A stretch of DNA of 64,000 nucleotides from Gemmatimonadota bacterium (GTDB taxonomy: Bacteria; Gemmatimonadota; Gemmatimonadetes; Longimicrobiales; Gaopeijiaceae). A program made the position numbers and the translations under genes. Positions 43,803-54,683 of the stretch are shown piece after piece. Every line of letters begins with the position of its first letter. The first letter of the stretch is position 1. The notes beneath the pieces were generated by a model that made no database searches, was not told where the DNA came from, and saw only the letters and a program-made list of their open reading frames with translations. The stretch spans positions 1 to 64,000 of the forward strand of contig VXQO01000079.1 of the NCBI GenBank assembly GCA_009838975.1, written 5' to 3'.

Positions 43803-45893
43803 ATGGCCGAGGCCAACTCTTTCAGAACTGAAAATATTCGCAACGTGGTGGTTCTCGGGCACGGCGGATCGGGCAAGACGACCCTGATCGATGCCCTGTG
43901 TTTCGCCTCGGGCGCGTCGCGGCGGAAGGGCAGTGTGGGAGACGGTTCCGCGCTCACGATGACGACGCCGGAGGAAAAGGCGCACGCGATGTCGCTGGAG
44001 TTGACGGTCGCTCACGCCGTTCGGAACGGAACGAAGCTCAACTTCCTCGACACGCCGGGCTACATGGACTTCATCGGCGAGGCCACCGCGGGCGTACGGG
44101 TGGCCGACGCCGCGCTCGTCACGGTGGGAGCCGCGTCGGGCGTCGAGGTGGGGACCGAGCTCGTGTGGGAGCTTTGCGAAAAGCGCCGGCTTCCGCGAAT
44201 GGCGTTCATATCGATGATGGACAAGGCGCACGCCAACTTCGCCGAAGCGTTCGCGGAGCTCAAGGAGAAGCTGGCGCCCGGCGCGGTGCCGGTGCAGATC
44301 CCGATCGGAGCGGCCGAAGGATTCCGTGGAATCGTCGACCTCTTCACGGGCAAGGCCCATTTCCACAAGCCAGGCACGATCACGGGCGAGTACGAAGAGG
44401 GCCCGGTGCCGGACGAGGTCGCGGACGAAGTCGAGAACTGGGCCACGGAGCTCATGGAGACGCTCGCGACCACCGACGAGGATTTGCTGGATCGCTATCT
44501 GGAGGGCGATGAGATCCCCCTGGAGGAATTGCTCGGCGCTCTGGCGGGTGCGATGGCGGAGGGAGAGGTCGTCCCCGTGTTCTGCGGGGCGGGTGAACAG
44601 TCGTTTGGGGTCCGCGAACTGGCGCAGGGCATTGTGGATCTGGTTCCGGCCCCCGGCAGGGCGGGGGAGATCGAAGCGGTCGGGGCCGACGGGGAGCCCG
44701 TGGCGCTCCGGGCCGCCTCCGACGAACAAGCCAGCCTTCTGGTGTTCAAGACCAGCACCGAGCCGCATGTCGGGGAGCTGTCCCTTTTCCGCGTCTACTC
44801 GGGCATGGTGGTCAACGGATCGGCGCTGCGGAACACGCGAGACGGCGCCACGGAACGCATCAATCACCTGGCCACGCCCCAGGCCAAGGAGCGCGTGGAC
44901 GTGGAGGCGCTGTACGCGGGCGACATTGGTGTCGTTGCCAAGCTGAAGTCGACGCGTACCAACGATACGCTGTCGGCGGCCGGCAGCGACGTGACGCTGG
45001 CGGGTGTGGAATTCCCGCGCCCGGACATCGCCGTGGCGGTGCGGGGAGCGGCCAGGTCCGACGAGGACAAACTCGGTGAGGCGCTCGGTCGGCTGCACGA
45101 CGAGGACCCCACCCTGATCGCCGAATTCAATCCCGAATTGCGGCAGACCATCGTGCGCGGAATGGGCGAACTTCACTTCCTGGTGCACTTCGAGCGGATG
45201 AAGCGGAAGTACGGGGTCTCCGTCGAGACCGAAACCCCGAGAATAGCCTACCGGGAGACGATCACGGCACCCGCGGAAGGGCAGGGCCGCTTCAAGAAGC
45301 AAACGGGAGGAAGAGGCCAGTTCGGCGATTGCTGGATCAGGTTGCGCCCCAGGGACAGGGGTGAGGGCTACGAGTTCATCAGCTCGATCAAGGGGGGCGT
45401 GATCCCCACCAAGTATGTCCCGTCGGTCGACCGCGGCATCCGGGAGGCGGCGACGAAGGGGGTAGTGGCCGGATTCCCCGTGGTGGACTTCGAGGCGGAG
45501 TGCTACGACGGGTCCTACCACTCGGTCGACTCGTCGGACATCGCCTTCAAGGTGGCGGGGTCGTACGCGTTCCGGAATGTGGCCGAGAAGGCCAAGCCGG
45601 CCCTTCTGGAGCCGATCATCGAGGTCAAGGTGACGGCTCCCGACGAATACGTCGGCGACATCATGGGCGACCTCAACGGACGTTCGGCGCGGGTGCTCGG
45701 GATGGAGCCTCTGGGCGGCAACACGGTGATCAGGGCGATCGTTGCCGAGGCCGAGTTGAACAAGTACGCGTCCGCGCTGCGCTCGATCACCCAGGGCAGG
45801 GGACACCATCGCCGAAAGATGCTGGGCTACGACCTGGTACCGCCGATGCGGGTCGCGAAGATCATCGAGGAAGCCGCGGAGCGGGAAGACTGA
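43803..45893 (+). CDS. elongation factor G-like translational GTPase (FusA2 type)
   Basis: The 696-aa protein shows EF-G domain order with P-loop GHGGSGKTTL (19-28). The other G motifs differ from canonical EF-G: switch I reads AHAMSLELTV instead of RGITI, the G3 motif is DTPGYMDF (Tyr87 in place of the catalytic His), and the NKxD guanine motif is SMMD (137-140). C-terminal domain IV (GRFKKQTGGRGQFGDCWI) and V are intact. Divergent paralogues such as mycobacterial FusA2 also have DTPGY, and such proteins are thought to bind ribosomes without normal translocation. The role here is unknown. It has its own strong promoter. Confidence 0.9.
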   Translation: MAEANSFRTENIRNVVVLGHGGSGKTTLIDALCFASGASRRKGSVGDGSALTMTTPEEKAHAMSLELTVAHAVRNGTKLNFLDTPGYMDFIGEATAGVRVADAALVTVGAASGVEVGTELVWELCEKRRLPRMAFISMMDKAHANFAEAFAELKEKLAPGAVPVQIPIGAAEGFRGIVDLFTGKAHFHKPGTITGEYEEGPVPDEVADEVENWATELMETLATTDEDLLDRYLEGDEIPLEELLGALAGAMAEGEVVPVFCGAGEQSFGVRELAQGIVDLVPAPGRAGEIEAVGADGEPVALRAASDEQASLLVFKTSTEPHVGELSLFRVYSGMVVNGSALRNTRDGATERINHLATPQAKERVDVEALYAGDIGVVAKLKSTRTNDTLSAAGSDVTLAGVEFPRPDIAVAVRGAARSDEDKLGEALGRLHDEDPTLIAEFNPELRQTIVRGMGELHFLVHFERMKRKYGVSVETETPRIAYRETITAPAEGQGRFKKQTGGRGQFGDCWIRLRPRDRGEGYEFISSIKGGVIPTKYVPSVDRGIREAATKGVVAGFPVVDFEAECYDGSYHSVDSSDIAFKVAGSYAFRNVAEKAKPALLEPIIEVKVTAPDEYVGDIMGDLNGRSARVLGMEPLGGNTVIRAIVAEAELNKYASALRSITQGRGHHRRKMLGYDLVPPMRVAKIIEEAAERED

Positions 45894-45897
45894 CCGA

Positions 45898-45956
45898 CGC
45901 CGGGCGCGCTGCCGCGCCGTGCAGGAGTGGGCGCCGGCTGGCAGGAGTGCCCGGCG
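45898..45956. terminator. GC-rich hairpin between convergent genes
   Basis: CGCCGGGC (45898-45905) can pair with GCCCGGCG (45949-45956), enclosing two direct copies of GCAGGAGTG 20 bases apart. It lies between the convergent EF-G-like and TonB plug genes, so it could stop transcripts from both sides. No T-run is present. Confidence 0.3.
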
Positions 45957-45975
45957 CGGAGGCGGCCCCGATCCT

Positions 45976-47382
45976 CTACCGGGTGTAGATCAGAAGCACC
46001 CCGTTGGCTCCCCGGTCGCCGTACAGCAGGCCCGCCTCGAGGGGCGTAATGAACTGAATGCGGGCCACATCCTGCGGGTTCAGGTCGAGGAGGAAGAAAC
46101 CCGGATCGGGTACGGGACCGTCGTTGATCCTGACCTCGACCATGTTGCAGGCGTTGGGATTCCGGCCCCGGTTGCGTTGCATCTCGATGCAGACGCCGAT
46201 CTGGGGATCACCGAAGGCATTGGCCAGCATCGTCTCCGTGATCGACAACCCCGGCACACGAGCAGCGCGGGCCAGCGAGGGAAAGTCCACCACCCGGGGG
46301 ATGATGGAGTCCACCTGCGCCTCGGTCAGCCCTGAGAAACGGGTTCCCGGAGTGGTAAACACCCGTTCCTGCCTGCGGCCGGTCACGACGAGCGGATCCA
46401 GCGCGATGGCCTCGGTCGCCAGCGGAATCTCGAGCCCGAGAGCCTCGTTGCTGAACACCGTCAGGGAGTCGATGCGCGCGGCGTAGCCGATCATGCTGGT
46501 CTCGATGATCTGCCTGCCCGGCGGCACGCCGACGAACCCGAACGTTCCTCCCGAGTCCGTGAACTCGGAGTGGTTCGAGCCGACGAGCTGAACGTGGGCC
46601 CCCGGAATCGGTGCCTCCGTCGCGTAGTCGACTACCGAACCCGTGATCGTCACCGGATCCGCAATGTGGATTGCCACATCGTGGACCTGCGGCCCGGACC
46701 GGGTGATGTCGAAGGGCACCGACTCGCTGCTGCCGAAAACAACCATGACCGTCAGGGGTTCCGACGAGTCCAGGTGGCAGAGGCGGAACTCGCCGGAGTT
46801 CCCCGTCCGCACCTCCCGGACCACGCGGCGTCTCTGAAGTACTCCGGAGGTCTCGCCGAAGGCGATCACCCTGGCGCGGGGCAACGGGACCGCTGTGATC
46901 GCGTCGGTCACGACGCCGCCGATGGACGTGTCCCCCTCTCCCGGCTCGATGGAACACCACCCGGACAGGATCGTCGCCCGTGAGGGAACGGTCAGGTACA
47001 CCTCCGAGACGGCCTGCTCCGTGACCACCACGCGTTGCGGCGTCGAATTGACGCCCAGCGTGCCCAGCCGCGGGTGAAAGAACACCACGGTGTGTTCTCC
47101 GACCGGAACGTCGTCGAGTCTGAACTGTCCGGCGTCGTCCGATTCCGCCAGGGCGTTCGTGCCGTGGACGGCTACGTTGGCGTTCGCCAGCGGGGTGCTT
47201 GTGGTGCTGTCATAGACGAGCCCGATGACCGTGCCGGTCGCTCCTGCAGTATCCTGGGCAGCCAGCAAGCCGAAGCTCGCGAGCGACAAAGGCACGGCAA
47301 GGAGGCCGGCCATGACGCGGCACCGCGGAGAGACGCGGAGTCCGGCCGAACCCGTGAGGACGGTTGAACGCTCGATACGCAT
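45976..47382 (-). CDS. exported carboxypeptidase-regulatory-like and TonB plug-domain protein
   Basis: The product is 468 aa from ATG 47382. A signal peptide (MAGLLAVPLSLASFGLLAAQ) precedes three beta-sandwich carboxypeptidase-regulatory-like repeats (VIGLVYDSTTSTPLANANVA, IGGVVTDAITAVPLPRARVI, ITGSVVDYATEAPIPGAHVQ). A TonB-dependent receptor plug-like segment follows (LDPLVVTGRRQERVFTTPGT, ending YGDRGANGVLLIYTR). There is no 22-strand barrel, so it is not a complete receptor. It may be a surface or periplasmic binding module working with TonB partners. The frame continues upstream over yebC antisense and was cut at the signal peptide. Confidence 0.75.
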   Translation of the reverse strand: MRIERSTVLTGSAGLRVSPRCRVMAGLLAVPLSLASFGLLAAQDTAGATGTVIGLVYDSTTSTPLANANVAVHGTNALAESDDAGQFRLDDVPVGEHTVVFFHPRLGTLGVNSTPQRVVVTEQAVSEVYLTVPSRATILSGWCSIEPGEGDTSIGGVVTDAITAVPLPRARVIAFGETSGVLQRRRVVREVRTGNSGEFRLCHLDSSEPLTVMVVFGSSESVPFDITRSGPQVHDVAIHIADPVTITGSVVDYATEAPIPGAHVQLVGSNHSEFTDSGGTFGFVGVPPGRQIIETSMIGYAARIDSLTVFSNEALGLEIPLATEAIALDPLVVTGRRQERVFTTPGTRFSGLTEAQVDSIIPRVVDFPSLARAARVPGLSITETMLANAFGDPQIGVCIEMQRNRGRNPNACNMVEVRINDGPVPDPGFFLLDLNPQDVARIQFITPLEAGLLYGDRGANGVLLIYTR

Positions 47383-47425
47383 GCTGAAACCAGGCGGGAA
47401 GAAGTCTTGCGCTGCAGGGGAGAGG

Positions 47426-47454
47426 CCAACAGGTCCAACCCCACTACCTATAAT
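47426..47454 (+). promoter_or_regulatory. possible yebC-ruv operon promoter
   Basis: A perfect TATAAT (47449-47454) stands in an AT-rich patch of the 189-base divergent gap. The best -35 at 17-base spacing is CCAACA, only 3 of 6. The box is nearly palindromic (CTATAATATC) and could also serve the minus-strand gene. Confidence 0.35.
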
Positions 47455-47571
47455 ATCGTTCCCTTGGCGTGCCGGACTATATTTGGATTCGGCCGTTGGC
47501 CGTCGGCGTCCGGCGAGACGGGACCGGGGAACACCAACGACACGCACTCCGCTGCGATGGAGGTAGGGGTT

Positions 47572-48318
47572 GTGGCGGGACACAGCAAATGGTCGCAGAT
47601 CAAGCGCAAGAAGGCGGTCAACGACCAGAAGCGCGGCCAGATGTTCACGAAGCTCATCCGTGAACTCACCGTCGCCGCGCGCGAGGGTGGCGGAGACCCG
47701 AACTTCAACCCGCGGCTCAGGCTCGGGGTCGATGCGGCGAAGGCGGCGAACATGCCGCAGGAGAACATCGACCGCGCGATAAAGCGGGGGAACGGTGAAC
47801 TCGCCGGAGTCACCTACGAGGAGATCGTCTATGAGGGGTATGGACCGGGAGGCGTGGCCCTGTACATCGAGACGCTCACGGACAACCAGAAGCGCACCGT
47901 GGCGGAGGTCCGCCACCTGCTCGACAAGAACGGGGGCAACCTCGGCACGGCCGGCTCGGTGGCATGGCAGTTCGACCGCAAGGGGATCATCTATGTCGCC
48001 GGGGCCGACGTAGACGAGGATACCGTCTTCGAGGCCGCGGTCGAGGGTGGAGCGGACGACGTGCAGAGCGAAGGCGGCGAATACGTGGTGACGACCGGGG
48101 CCGGATCCCTGCACGATGTCCGCGAAGCGCTGTCGGCGGCAGGGCTGGCGGTAGCCTCGGCGCAGCTCACCATGGTGGCGAGGACGGAGGTCGGTGTGGC
48201 GGGAAGGGAGGGTGAGCGCCTGCTGAAGCTGCTCGATGCCCTCGACGATCACGACGATGTCCAGCAGGTGCACTCCAACGCCGATCTGGACGAGTCGGTC
48301 CTCCAGCGCGCACTGTGA
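47572..48318 (+). CDS. yebC: YebC/PmpR-family protein
   Basis: The product is 248 aa. GTG 47572 follows ATGGAGGTAGGGG and gives the invariant N-terminus AGHSKWSQIKRKKAVNDQKR. Conserved segments include MPQENIDRAIKRG, YEGYGPGGVA and NGGNLGTAGSVAWQF. Members are described as DNA-binding regulators, and some as factors relieving ribosome stalling. It is translationally coupled (GTGA) to ruvC, a long-known gene order. Confidence 0.95.
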   Translation: MAGHSKWSQIKRKKAVNDQKRGQMFTKLIRELTVAAREGGGDPNFNPRLRLGVDAAKAANMPQENIDRAIKRGNGELAGVTYEEIVYEGYGPGGVALYIETLTDNQKRTVAEVRHLLDKNGGNLGTAGSVAWQFDRKGIIYVAGADVDEDTVFEAAVEGGADDVQSEGGEYVVTTGAGSLHDVREALSAAGLAVASAQLTMVARTEVGVAGREGERLLKLLDALDDHDDVQQVHSNADLDESVLQRAL

Positions 48319-48887
48319 GCGTACGAGCCGCTGCGGAGACAGGCGCAGCCGGGCAAGCGGACGGCGGCAGGCGAAATGGCGTGCTGCTCGGAATCGATCC
48401 CGGAACGGCCGTCACGGGCTTCGGCGTCGTTTCCGTAGACCCCCGCCGCAACATGGTGCTGCTCCAGTGCGGCGTCATACGGACATCGCCGAGGGCGGCG
48501 CTCGCGATCCGGTTGAAGGACATTCACGAGGGTGTGGCCGCGCTGATCGACGAGTTTTCGCCCGACACCCTGTCCATCGAGAGCACCTTCTACGGGAAGA
48601 ACGTGCGCAGCGCGCTCGCGCTGGGACAGGCACGGGGCGCGATCATCCTGGCGGCGGCACAGCGTGGGGTCGAGGTGGCCGAATACGCCCCGCGCGAGAT
48701 CAAGAAGGCCGTGGTGGGAACGGGAGGGGCGACCAAGGAACAGGTGGCCTACATGGTGCGGCGGCACCTGCGCCTCCGCACCGATCCGGCACCCAGCGAC
48801 GCGGCGGACGGGGTGGCCGCGGCGCTCTGCCACGCCTTCACCGGAAGGCGGCCGACCCTGGCGAACCCGACGGTGATCACCCCGTGA
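48315..48887 (+). CDS. ruvC: Holliday junction resolvase RuvC
   Basis: The 190-aa endonuclease resolves four-way junctions. The catalytic acids lie in LLGIDPGTAVTGFG (Asp), SIESTFYGKN (Glu) and SDAADGVAAALCHA (two Asp). A 20-residue polar N-terminal extension precedes the usual start, so a later start is conceivable. GTG start overlaps yebC, and the stop overlaps ruvA (GTGA both times). Confidence 0.96.
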   Translation: MSVRAAAETGAAGQADGGRRNGVLLGIDPGTAVTGFGVVSVDPRRNMVLLQCGVIRTSPRAALAIRLKDIHEGVAALIDEFSPDTLSIESTFYGKNVRSALALGQARGAIILAAAQRGVEVAEYAPREIKKAVVGTGGATKEQVAYMVRRHLRLRTDPAPSDAADGVAAALCHAFTGRRPTLANPTVITP

Positions 48888-49480
48888 TCAGCCGCATAAG
48901 GGGCGATCTCCTCGGCAGCGATATCGACCGGGTCGAGGTGCTGACCTCCGGCGGCGTCGTGTACGAGGTCCATGTTCCCCTTACCGTCCTCCAGCGCCTG
49001 CCGCCGAAGGGATCCACCCTGGAACTGCGTACCGAGACCGTCGTGCGCGACGAAGTGCCGAGCCTCTACGGCTTCCTCGAAGAGAACGAGCGAGCGCTGT
49101 TCCGGTTGCTCATGACCGTGCAGATGGTGGGACCGCGTCTGGCGATGTCCATGATGAGCACCTACGACGCGCGGCGTCTGGCCAGGGCCCTCGCCGAGAA
49201 GGACGTCCCCGTGCTGGTGCAGGTCAGCGGGCTGGGGAAGAAAACGGCCGCCCGGCTCATCCTCGAGCTTGCCGACAAGGTCCGCAACCTCGCGGCCGCG
49301 GTTGAGGGAGACGCCCCCGATACCACGCAGGTGGCAGAGGCGGTGTCCGCCCTGGTCAGCCTTGGCTACAGCTTCACGGACGCCGAGGCGTCGGTGCGGG
49401 ATGCGATGAAGGACGCCACCTTCGAGAGCACGGAGGAAGTGATTCGAGAGGTCCTCTCGCGCCGGGGCCGCGACCGATGA
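48884..49480 (+). CDS. ruvA: Holliday junction branch migration protein RuvA
   Basis: The 198-aa junction-binding subunit begins with the OB domain ([20 protein letters not shown]). Helix-hairpin-helix motifs follow ([30 protein letters not shown]). The C-terminal RuvB-binding domain contains [23 protein letters not shown] start in a four-base overlap with ruvC. Confidence 0.96.
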   Translation: MISRIRGDLLGSDIDRVEVLTSGGVVYEVHVPLTVLQRLPPKGSTLELRTETVVRDEVPSLYGFLEENERALFRLLMTVQMVGPRLAMSMMSTYDARRLARALAEKDVPVLVQVSGLGKKTAARLILELADKVRNLAAAVEGDAPDTTQVAEAVSALVSLGYSFTDAEASVRDAMKDATFESTEEVIREVLSRRGRDR

Positions 49481-49496
49481 CGCCGGGGATCAGCCC

Positions 49497-50558
49497 ATGA
49501 CCAGACGTACCGAGATCACGACGCCCGAGATCCTGCCCCACGAGGCACGGTCGGAGTTCTCGCTGCGCCCGCGCCGGCTTGAGGACTTCATCGGGCAGAG
49601 AAAGGTCAAGCAGGGGCTGCAGATCGCCATTGAGGCCGCGACCGCGAGGGTCGAACCCCTCGACCATATCCTCTTTCACGGTCCGCCCGGACTCGGCAAG
49701 ACCACGCTGGCCATGCTGCTGGCGCGGGAGATGTCGGGGAACATCATCACCACATCCGGACCGGTGCTCGAGAAGGCCGCCGACCTCGTCGCCTCCCTGA
49801 CCAACCTGGAGAGGGGGGACATCCTCTTCATCGACGAAATCCACAGGCTGCGCCCGGTGATCGAGGAGTTCCTCTATCCCGCCATGGAGGACTACCGCGT
49901 CGAGGTCCGCCTCGCCGAAGGACCGCGCGCCCAGACCATGACGATGTCGGTGGAGCCGTTCACGCTCGTCGGGGCGACCACGCGCTTCGGCCTTCTCACC
50001 GCGCCGATGCGCGCACGCTTCGGCATCACGGAACGGCTCGACTTCTACCCCGCGGGAGACCTCGCGAAGATCATCACGCGCAGCGCCGACCTGATGAGTG
50101 TCCCAACCACGCCCGAGGGCGCCCGCGAACTCGCCGCGCGCGCCCGGGGTACGCCCAGGGTGGCCAACCGGCTCCTCCGGCGGGTGCGCGATTTCGCCCA
50201 GGTGCGCGCCGACGGCGTCCTGGACGTTCCGGTGGTGCAACAGGCGCTCGAAATCCTGGATGTCGACGAGTACGGACTCGACTCCATGGACACACGGATC
50301 CTCAGCACGATCATCGTGAAGTTCGAAGGCGGTCCCGTCGGCCTCAACTCGCTCGCGGTCGCGCTCGGCGAAGACGCGGGCACGATAGAGGAGGTGTACG
50401 AGCCCTTCCTCATCCAGGAGGGGTTCCTGATGCGCGGCCCCCGGGGGCGCGTCGCCACCCGCAAGGCGTACCGGATCCTGGGCATTCCGGTCCCGGACCG
50501 CGGCTCCGGCGATCCCGGGAGCGACCCCATTCCGCCCCACCCGAGCCTCTTCAACTGA
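49497..50558 (+). CDS. ruvB: Holliday junction ATP-dependent helicase RuvB
   Basis: The 353-aa AAA+ motor drives branch migration with RuvA. Walker A is [13 protein letters not shown], Walker B is [10 protein letters not shown], sensor 1 lies in [10 protein letters not shown], and the arginine-finger region is [10 protein letters not shown]. The C-terminal winged helix has [15 protein letters not shown] and [17 protein letters not shown]. It starts 16 bases after ruvA. Confidence 0.97.
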   Translation: MTRRTEITTPEILPHEARSEFSLRPRRLEDFIGQRKVKQGLQIAIEAATARVEPLDHILFHGPPGLGKTTLAMLLAREMSGNIITTSGPVLEKAADLVASLTNLERGDILFIDEIHRLRPVIEEFLYPAMEDYRVEVRLAEGPRAQTMTMSVEPFTLVGATTRFGLLTAPMRARFGITERLDFYPAGDLAKIITRSADLMSVPTTPEGARELAARARGTPRVANRLLRRVRDFAQVRADGVLDVPVVQQALEILDVDEYGLDSMDTRILSTIIVKFEGGPVGLNSLAVALGEDAGTIEEVYEPFLIQEGFLMRGPRGRVATRKAYRILGIPVPDRGSGDPGSDPIPPHPSLFN

Positions 50559-50570
50559 ATCGACCGCGGA

Positions 50571-52771
<2,201 letters not shown>

Positions 52772-52796
52772 CCCGATCCCGGAAGGACGAAGAGCC

Positions 52797-53150
52797 TTGA
52801 CACTGCCGAGCCATCCGATTCACGCTGCCGTCACGACGGTTCCGTCGGCCCCGCCGTCTCCTCCCGCGGTTCCACGCGAGGGAGCGGGCGGAATGACCGT
52901 GATCATGTTCCAGATCATGCTCATGATCGCCATCTTCTACTTCATCCTGATCCGCCCCCAGCGAAAGGAGAAGCAGCGCCACCAGGCGATGCTCAGCAAG
53001 CTGGCCAAGGGCGACCGGATCATGACCAACGGCGGCATCCTCGGGCAGATCGTCCACGCGACCGAGACCGAATTGACGATCCGGACGGCCGAGAACACCC
53101 GCATCGTAATCGACCGCGGTCACATCGCGCGGAAGATCGAGGCCGCGTAG
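52797..53150 (+). CDS. yajC: preprotein translocase subunit YajC
   Basis: The 117-aa accessory factor of the SecDF-YajC complex has one membrane span (IMFQIMLMIAIFYFILI) followed by RPQRKEKQRHQAMLSKLAKG and DRIMTNGGILGQI. TTG 52797 has GGAAGGAC upstream and gives the usual N-terminal arm before the span; ATG 52893 would start directly at the membrane segment. It is followed by a 62-base AT-rich gap with palindromes before def. Confidence 0.92.
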   Translation: MTLPSHPIHAAVTTVPSAPPSPPAVPREGAGGMTVIMFQIMLMIAIFYFILIRPQRKEKQRHQAMLSKLAKGDRIMTNGGILGQIVHATETELTIRTAENTRIVIDRGHIARKIEAA

Positions 53151-53200
53151 ACAATGTAAGGATGACATTACATAATGTCATGTAAACTAGACATTCCTTA
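53151..53200. promoter_or_regulatory. AT-rich palindrome cluster with TACA/TGTA motifs before def
   Basis: Between yajC and def lies a perfect inverted repeat, ATGACATTA-CA-TAATGTCAT (53162-53181). ATGTAA, TTACAT and ATGTAA occur at 53154, 53168 and 53180 in alternating orientation, and TAAGGATG and CATTCCTTA flank the whole. TGTAAACTAGA at 53181-53191 is identical to 10196-10206 near the blaI locus. It is a strong candidate operator, possibly for the BlaI-like repressor. Confidence 0.45.
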
Positions 53201-53212
53201 GCACTCCGATAC

Positions 53213-53731
53213 GTGGCACTTCTGGACATCGAGGTCCTGGGCGCCAGGATCCTGCGCGAGGAGGCGGCGCCTGTCGAGGCGGTCGATGACGACGTGCGGC
53301 GTCTCGCGCGTGACATGTTCGACACCATGTATCACGCCGAAGGGATCGGTCTGGCCGGGCCGCAGGTGGGCGTATCCAGGCGCATCCTGGTTGTCGACGT
53401 CAAGAACGACGACGAGAGCCGCCACGTCCACGCGCTGGTCAACCCGGTAGTCGTCGAAGTCAGCAGGGAGCAGGACAAGGCCAGCGAGGGGTGTCTGAGC
53501 ATTCCGGGACTCGAGGAAAACGTCACCCGCCCGGTGCGCGTGACGGTAGAGGCGCTGTCGCTGGACGGAGATCCCGTGCGCATCGAGGCCGATGGGCTGC
53601 TCGCGCGGGCTCTCCAGCACGAAGTGGATCACCTGGACGGCGTCCTCTTCATCGACCGGCTGTCGCCGCTGAAGCGGGGGATCCTCCTCAGGAAGTGGCG
53701 AAGGAACCAGCGCACCTCGGAGAGGGGGTGA
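53213..53731 (+). CDS. def: peptide deformylase
   Basis: The 172-aa metalloenzyme removes the N-formyl group from new proteins. All three motifs are present: GIGLAGPQVG (44-53, Gly in place of the usual second Ala), EGCLSIPG with metal ligand Cys94, and QHEVDHLDG with His136, Glu137 and His140. GTG start at 53213 just after the palindrome cluster; GTGA overlap with fmt. Confidence 0.96.
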   Translation: MALLDIEVLGARILREEAAPVEAVDDDVRRLARDMFDTMYHAEGIGLAGPQVGVSRRILVVDVKNDDESRHVHALVNPVVVEVSREQDKASEGCLSIPGLEENVTRPVRVTVEALSLDGDPVRIEADGLLARALQHEVDHLDGVLFIDRLSPLKRGILLRKWRRNQRTSERG

Positions 53732-54660
53732 GGGTCCTCTTCTGGGGCACCCCGGAGTTTGCGGTCCCCGCGCTCCGGGCGCTGGGCGGCGCCGGCCACG
53801 ACGTGGTCGGGGTGGTCACGCGGCCCGACCGGCCCCGCGGACGCGGTCGCAAACCGCGCCCATCGGTGGTGAAGTCGATCGCGGAGGCCGAGGGATACCC
53901 GGTATTCACCCCGGAGCGGCCGCTGGGCGATCCCTTCGAGAGCGCGATCCGGGCGGCTCGTCCGGACATCTCGGTCGTCGTCGCCTATGGGTGCATACTC
54001 GCGCGGCGAATCCTGGACATCCCCCGGCTGGGTTCGCTGAACCTGCACGCTTCGCTGCTCCCGGAGCTACGGGGCGCCGCCCCGATCGCGCGTGCCATCG
54101 AGCGGGGACACAGCGTCACGGGAGTCTCGATCATGCGAATGGTCGAGGCGATGGACGCGGGGCCGGTGCTGGCACAGGAATCCATTCCCATCGGTCCCGA
54201 CGACACGGCGTCAGGGCTTTCGCGCCGCCTCGCGGACAACGGGGCGCGCCTGATGACGGATGTGCTCGCCCGGCTGGAGGCCGGTCCGGTGCCGGAGGAG
54301 GAGCAGGACCACGATGCCGCCACCTTCGCCCCGAAGGTCGACCGGGAGTCTGCGCGGGTGGATTGGCGGCGGGATGCGCGGGCAGTGGCCAACCACATCC
54401 GCGCGATGGACGCGGTCCCGGGGGCCTGGACCCTGCTGGGCGGCGCGCCGGTCAAGCTGTTCAGCCCGGGGGTGGCTGAATGGCCGCAGGTCGGGGCCCC
54501 GGGGGAGATCGTGTCCGCCGGCCCCGAACACGGGCTCCTGGTGGCCACGGCGCGCGGAGCGCTCCGCATCGGCGAGGTCCAGCCGGCGGGGAAGCGGCGC
54601 ATGGACGCTGCGGCCTGGCTGCGGGGGCGCGGACCCCGGGCGGGTGATCGGTTCGAGTAG
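53728..54660 (+). CDS. fmt: methionyl-tRNA formyltransferase
   Basis: The 310-aa enzyme formylates initiator Met-tRNA. The N-terminal VLFWGTPEFAVPALRAL and the catalytic loop SLNLHASLLPELRGAAPI (usually NxHxSLLPKYRG) are present, followed by TGVSIMRMVEAMDAGPVLAQ and a C-terminal beta domain (VKLFSPGVAEW). GTG 53728 overlaps def, and the pair works in one pathway. Confidence 0.95.
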   Translation: MRVLFWGTPEFAVPALRALGGAGHDVVGVVTRPDRPRGRGRKPRPSVVKSIAEAEGYPVFTPERPLGDPFESAIRAARPDISVVVAYGCILARRILDIPRLGSLNLHASLLPELRGAAPIARAIERGHSVTGVSIMRMVEAMDAGPVLAQESIPIGPDDTASGLSRRLADNGARLMTDVLARLEAGPVPEEEQDHDAATFAPKVDRESARVDWRRDARAVANHIRAMDAVPGAWTLLGGAPVKLFSPGVAEWPQVGAPGEIVSAGPEHGLLVATARGALRIGEVQPAGKRRMDAAAWLRGRGPRAGDRFE

Positions 54661-54683
54661 AAGCGCATGGACGCGTCGGTGGA

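Noticed and set aside
45921-45950. Direct repeats GCAGGAGTG 20 bases apart as possible attachment sites
   Set aside because: There is no integrase or mobile gene nearby, and the repeats lie inside a GC-rich hairpin better explained as a transcription end.
47383-48273. N-terminal extension of the minus-strand TonB plug gene up to 48273
   Set aside because: The extension is antisense to yebC, and a clear signal peptide begins at 47382.
53491-53727. Extended N-terminus of fmt
   Set aside because: It lies inside def in another frame; GTG 53728 gives the conserved VLFWGTPEFAVPAL start.
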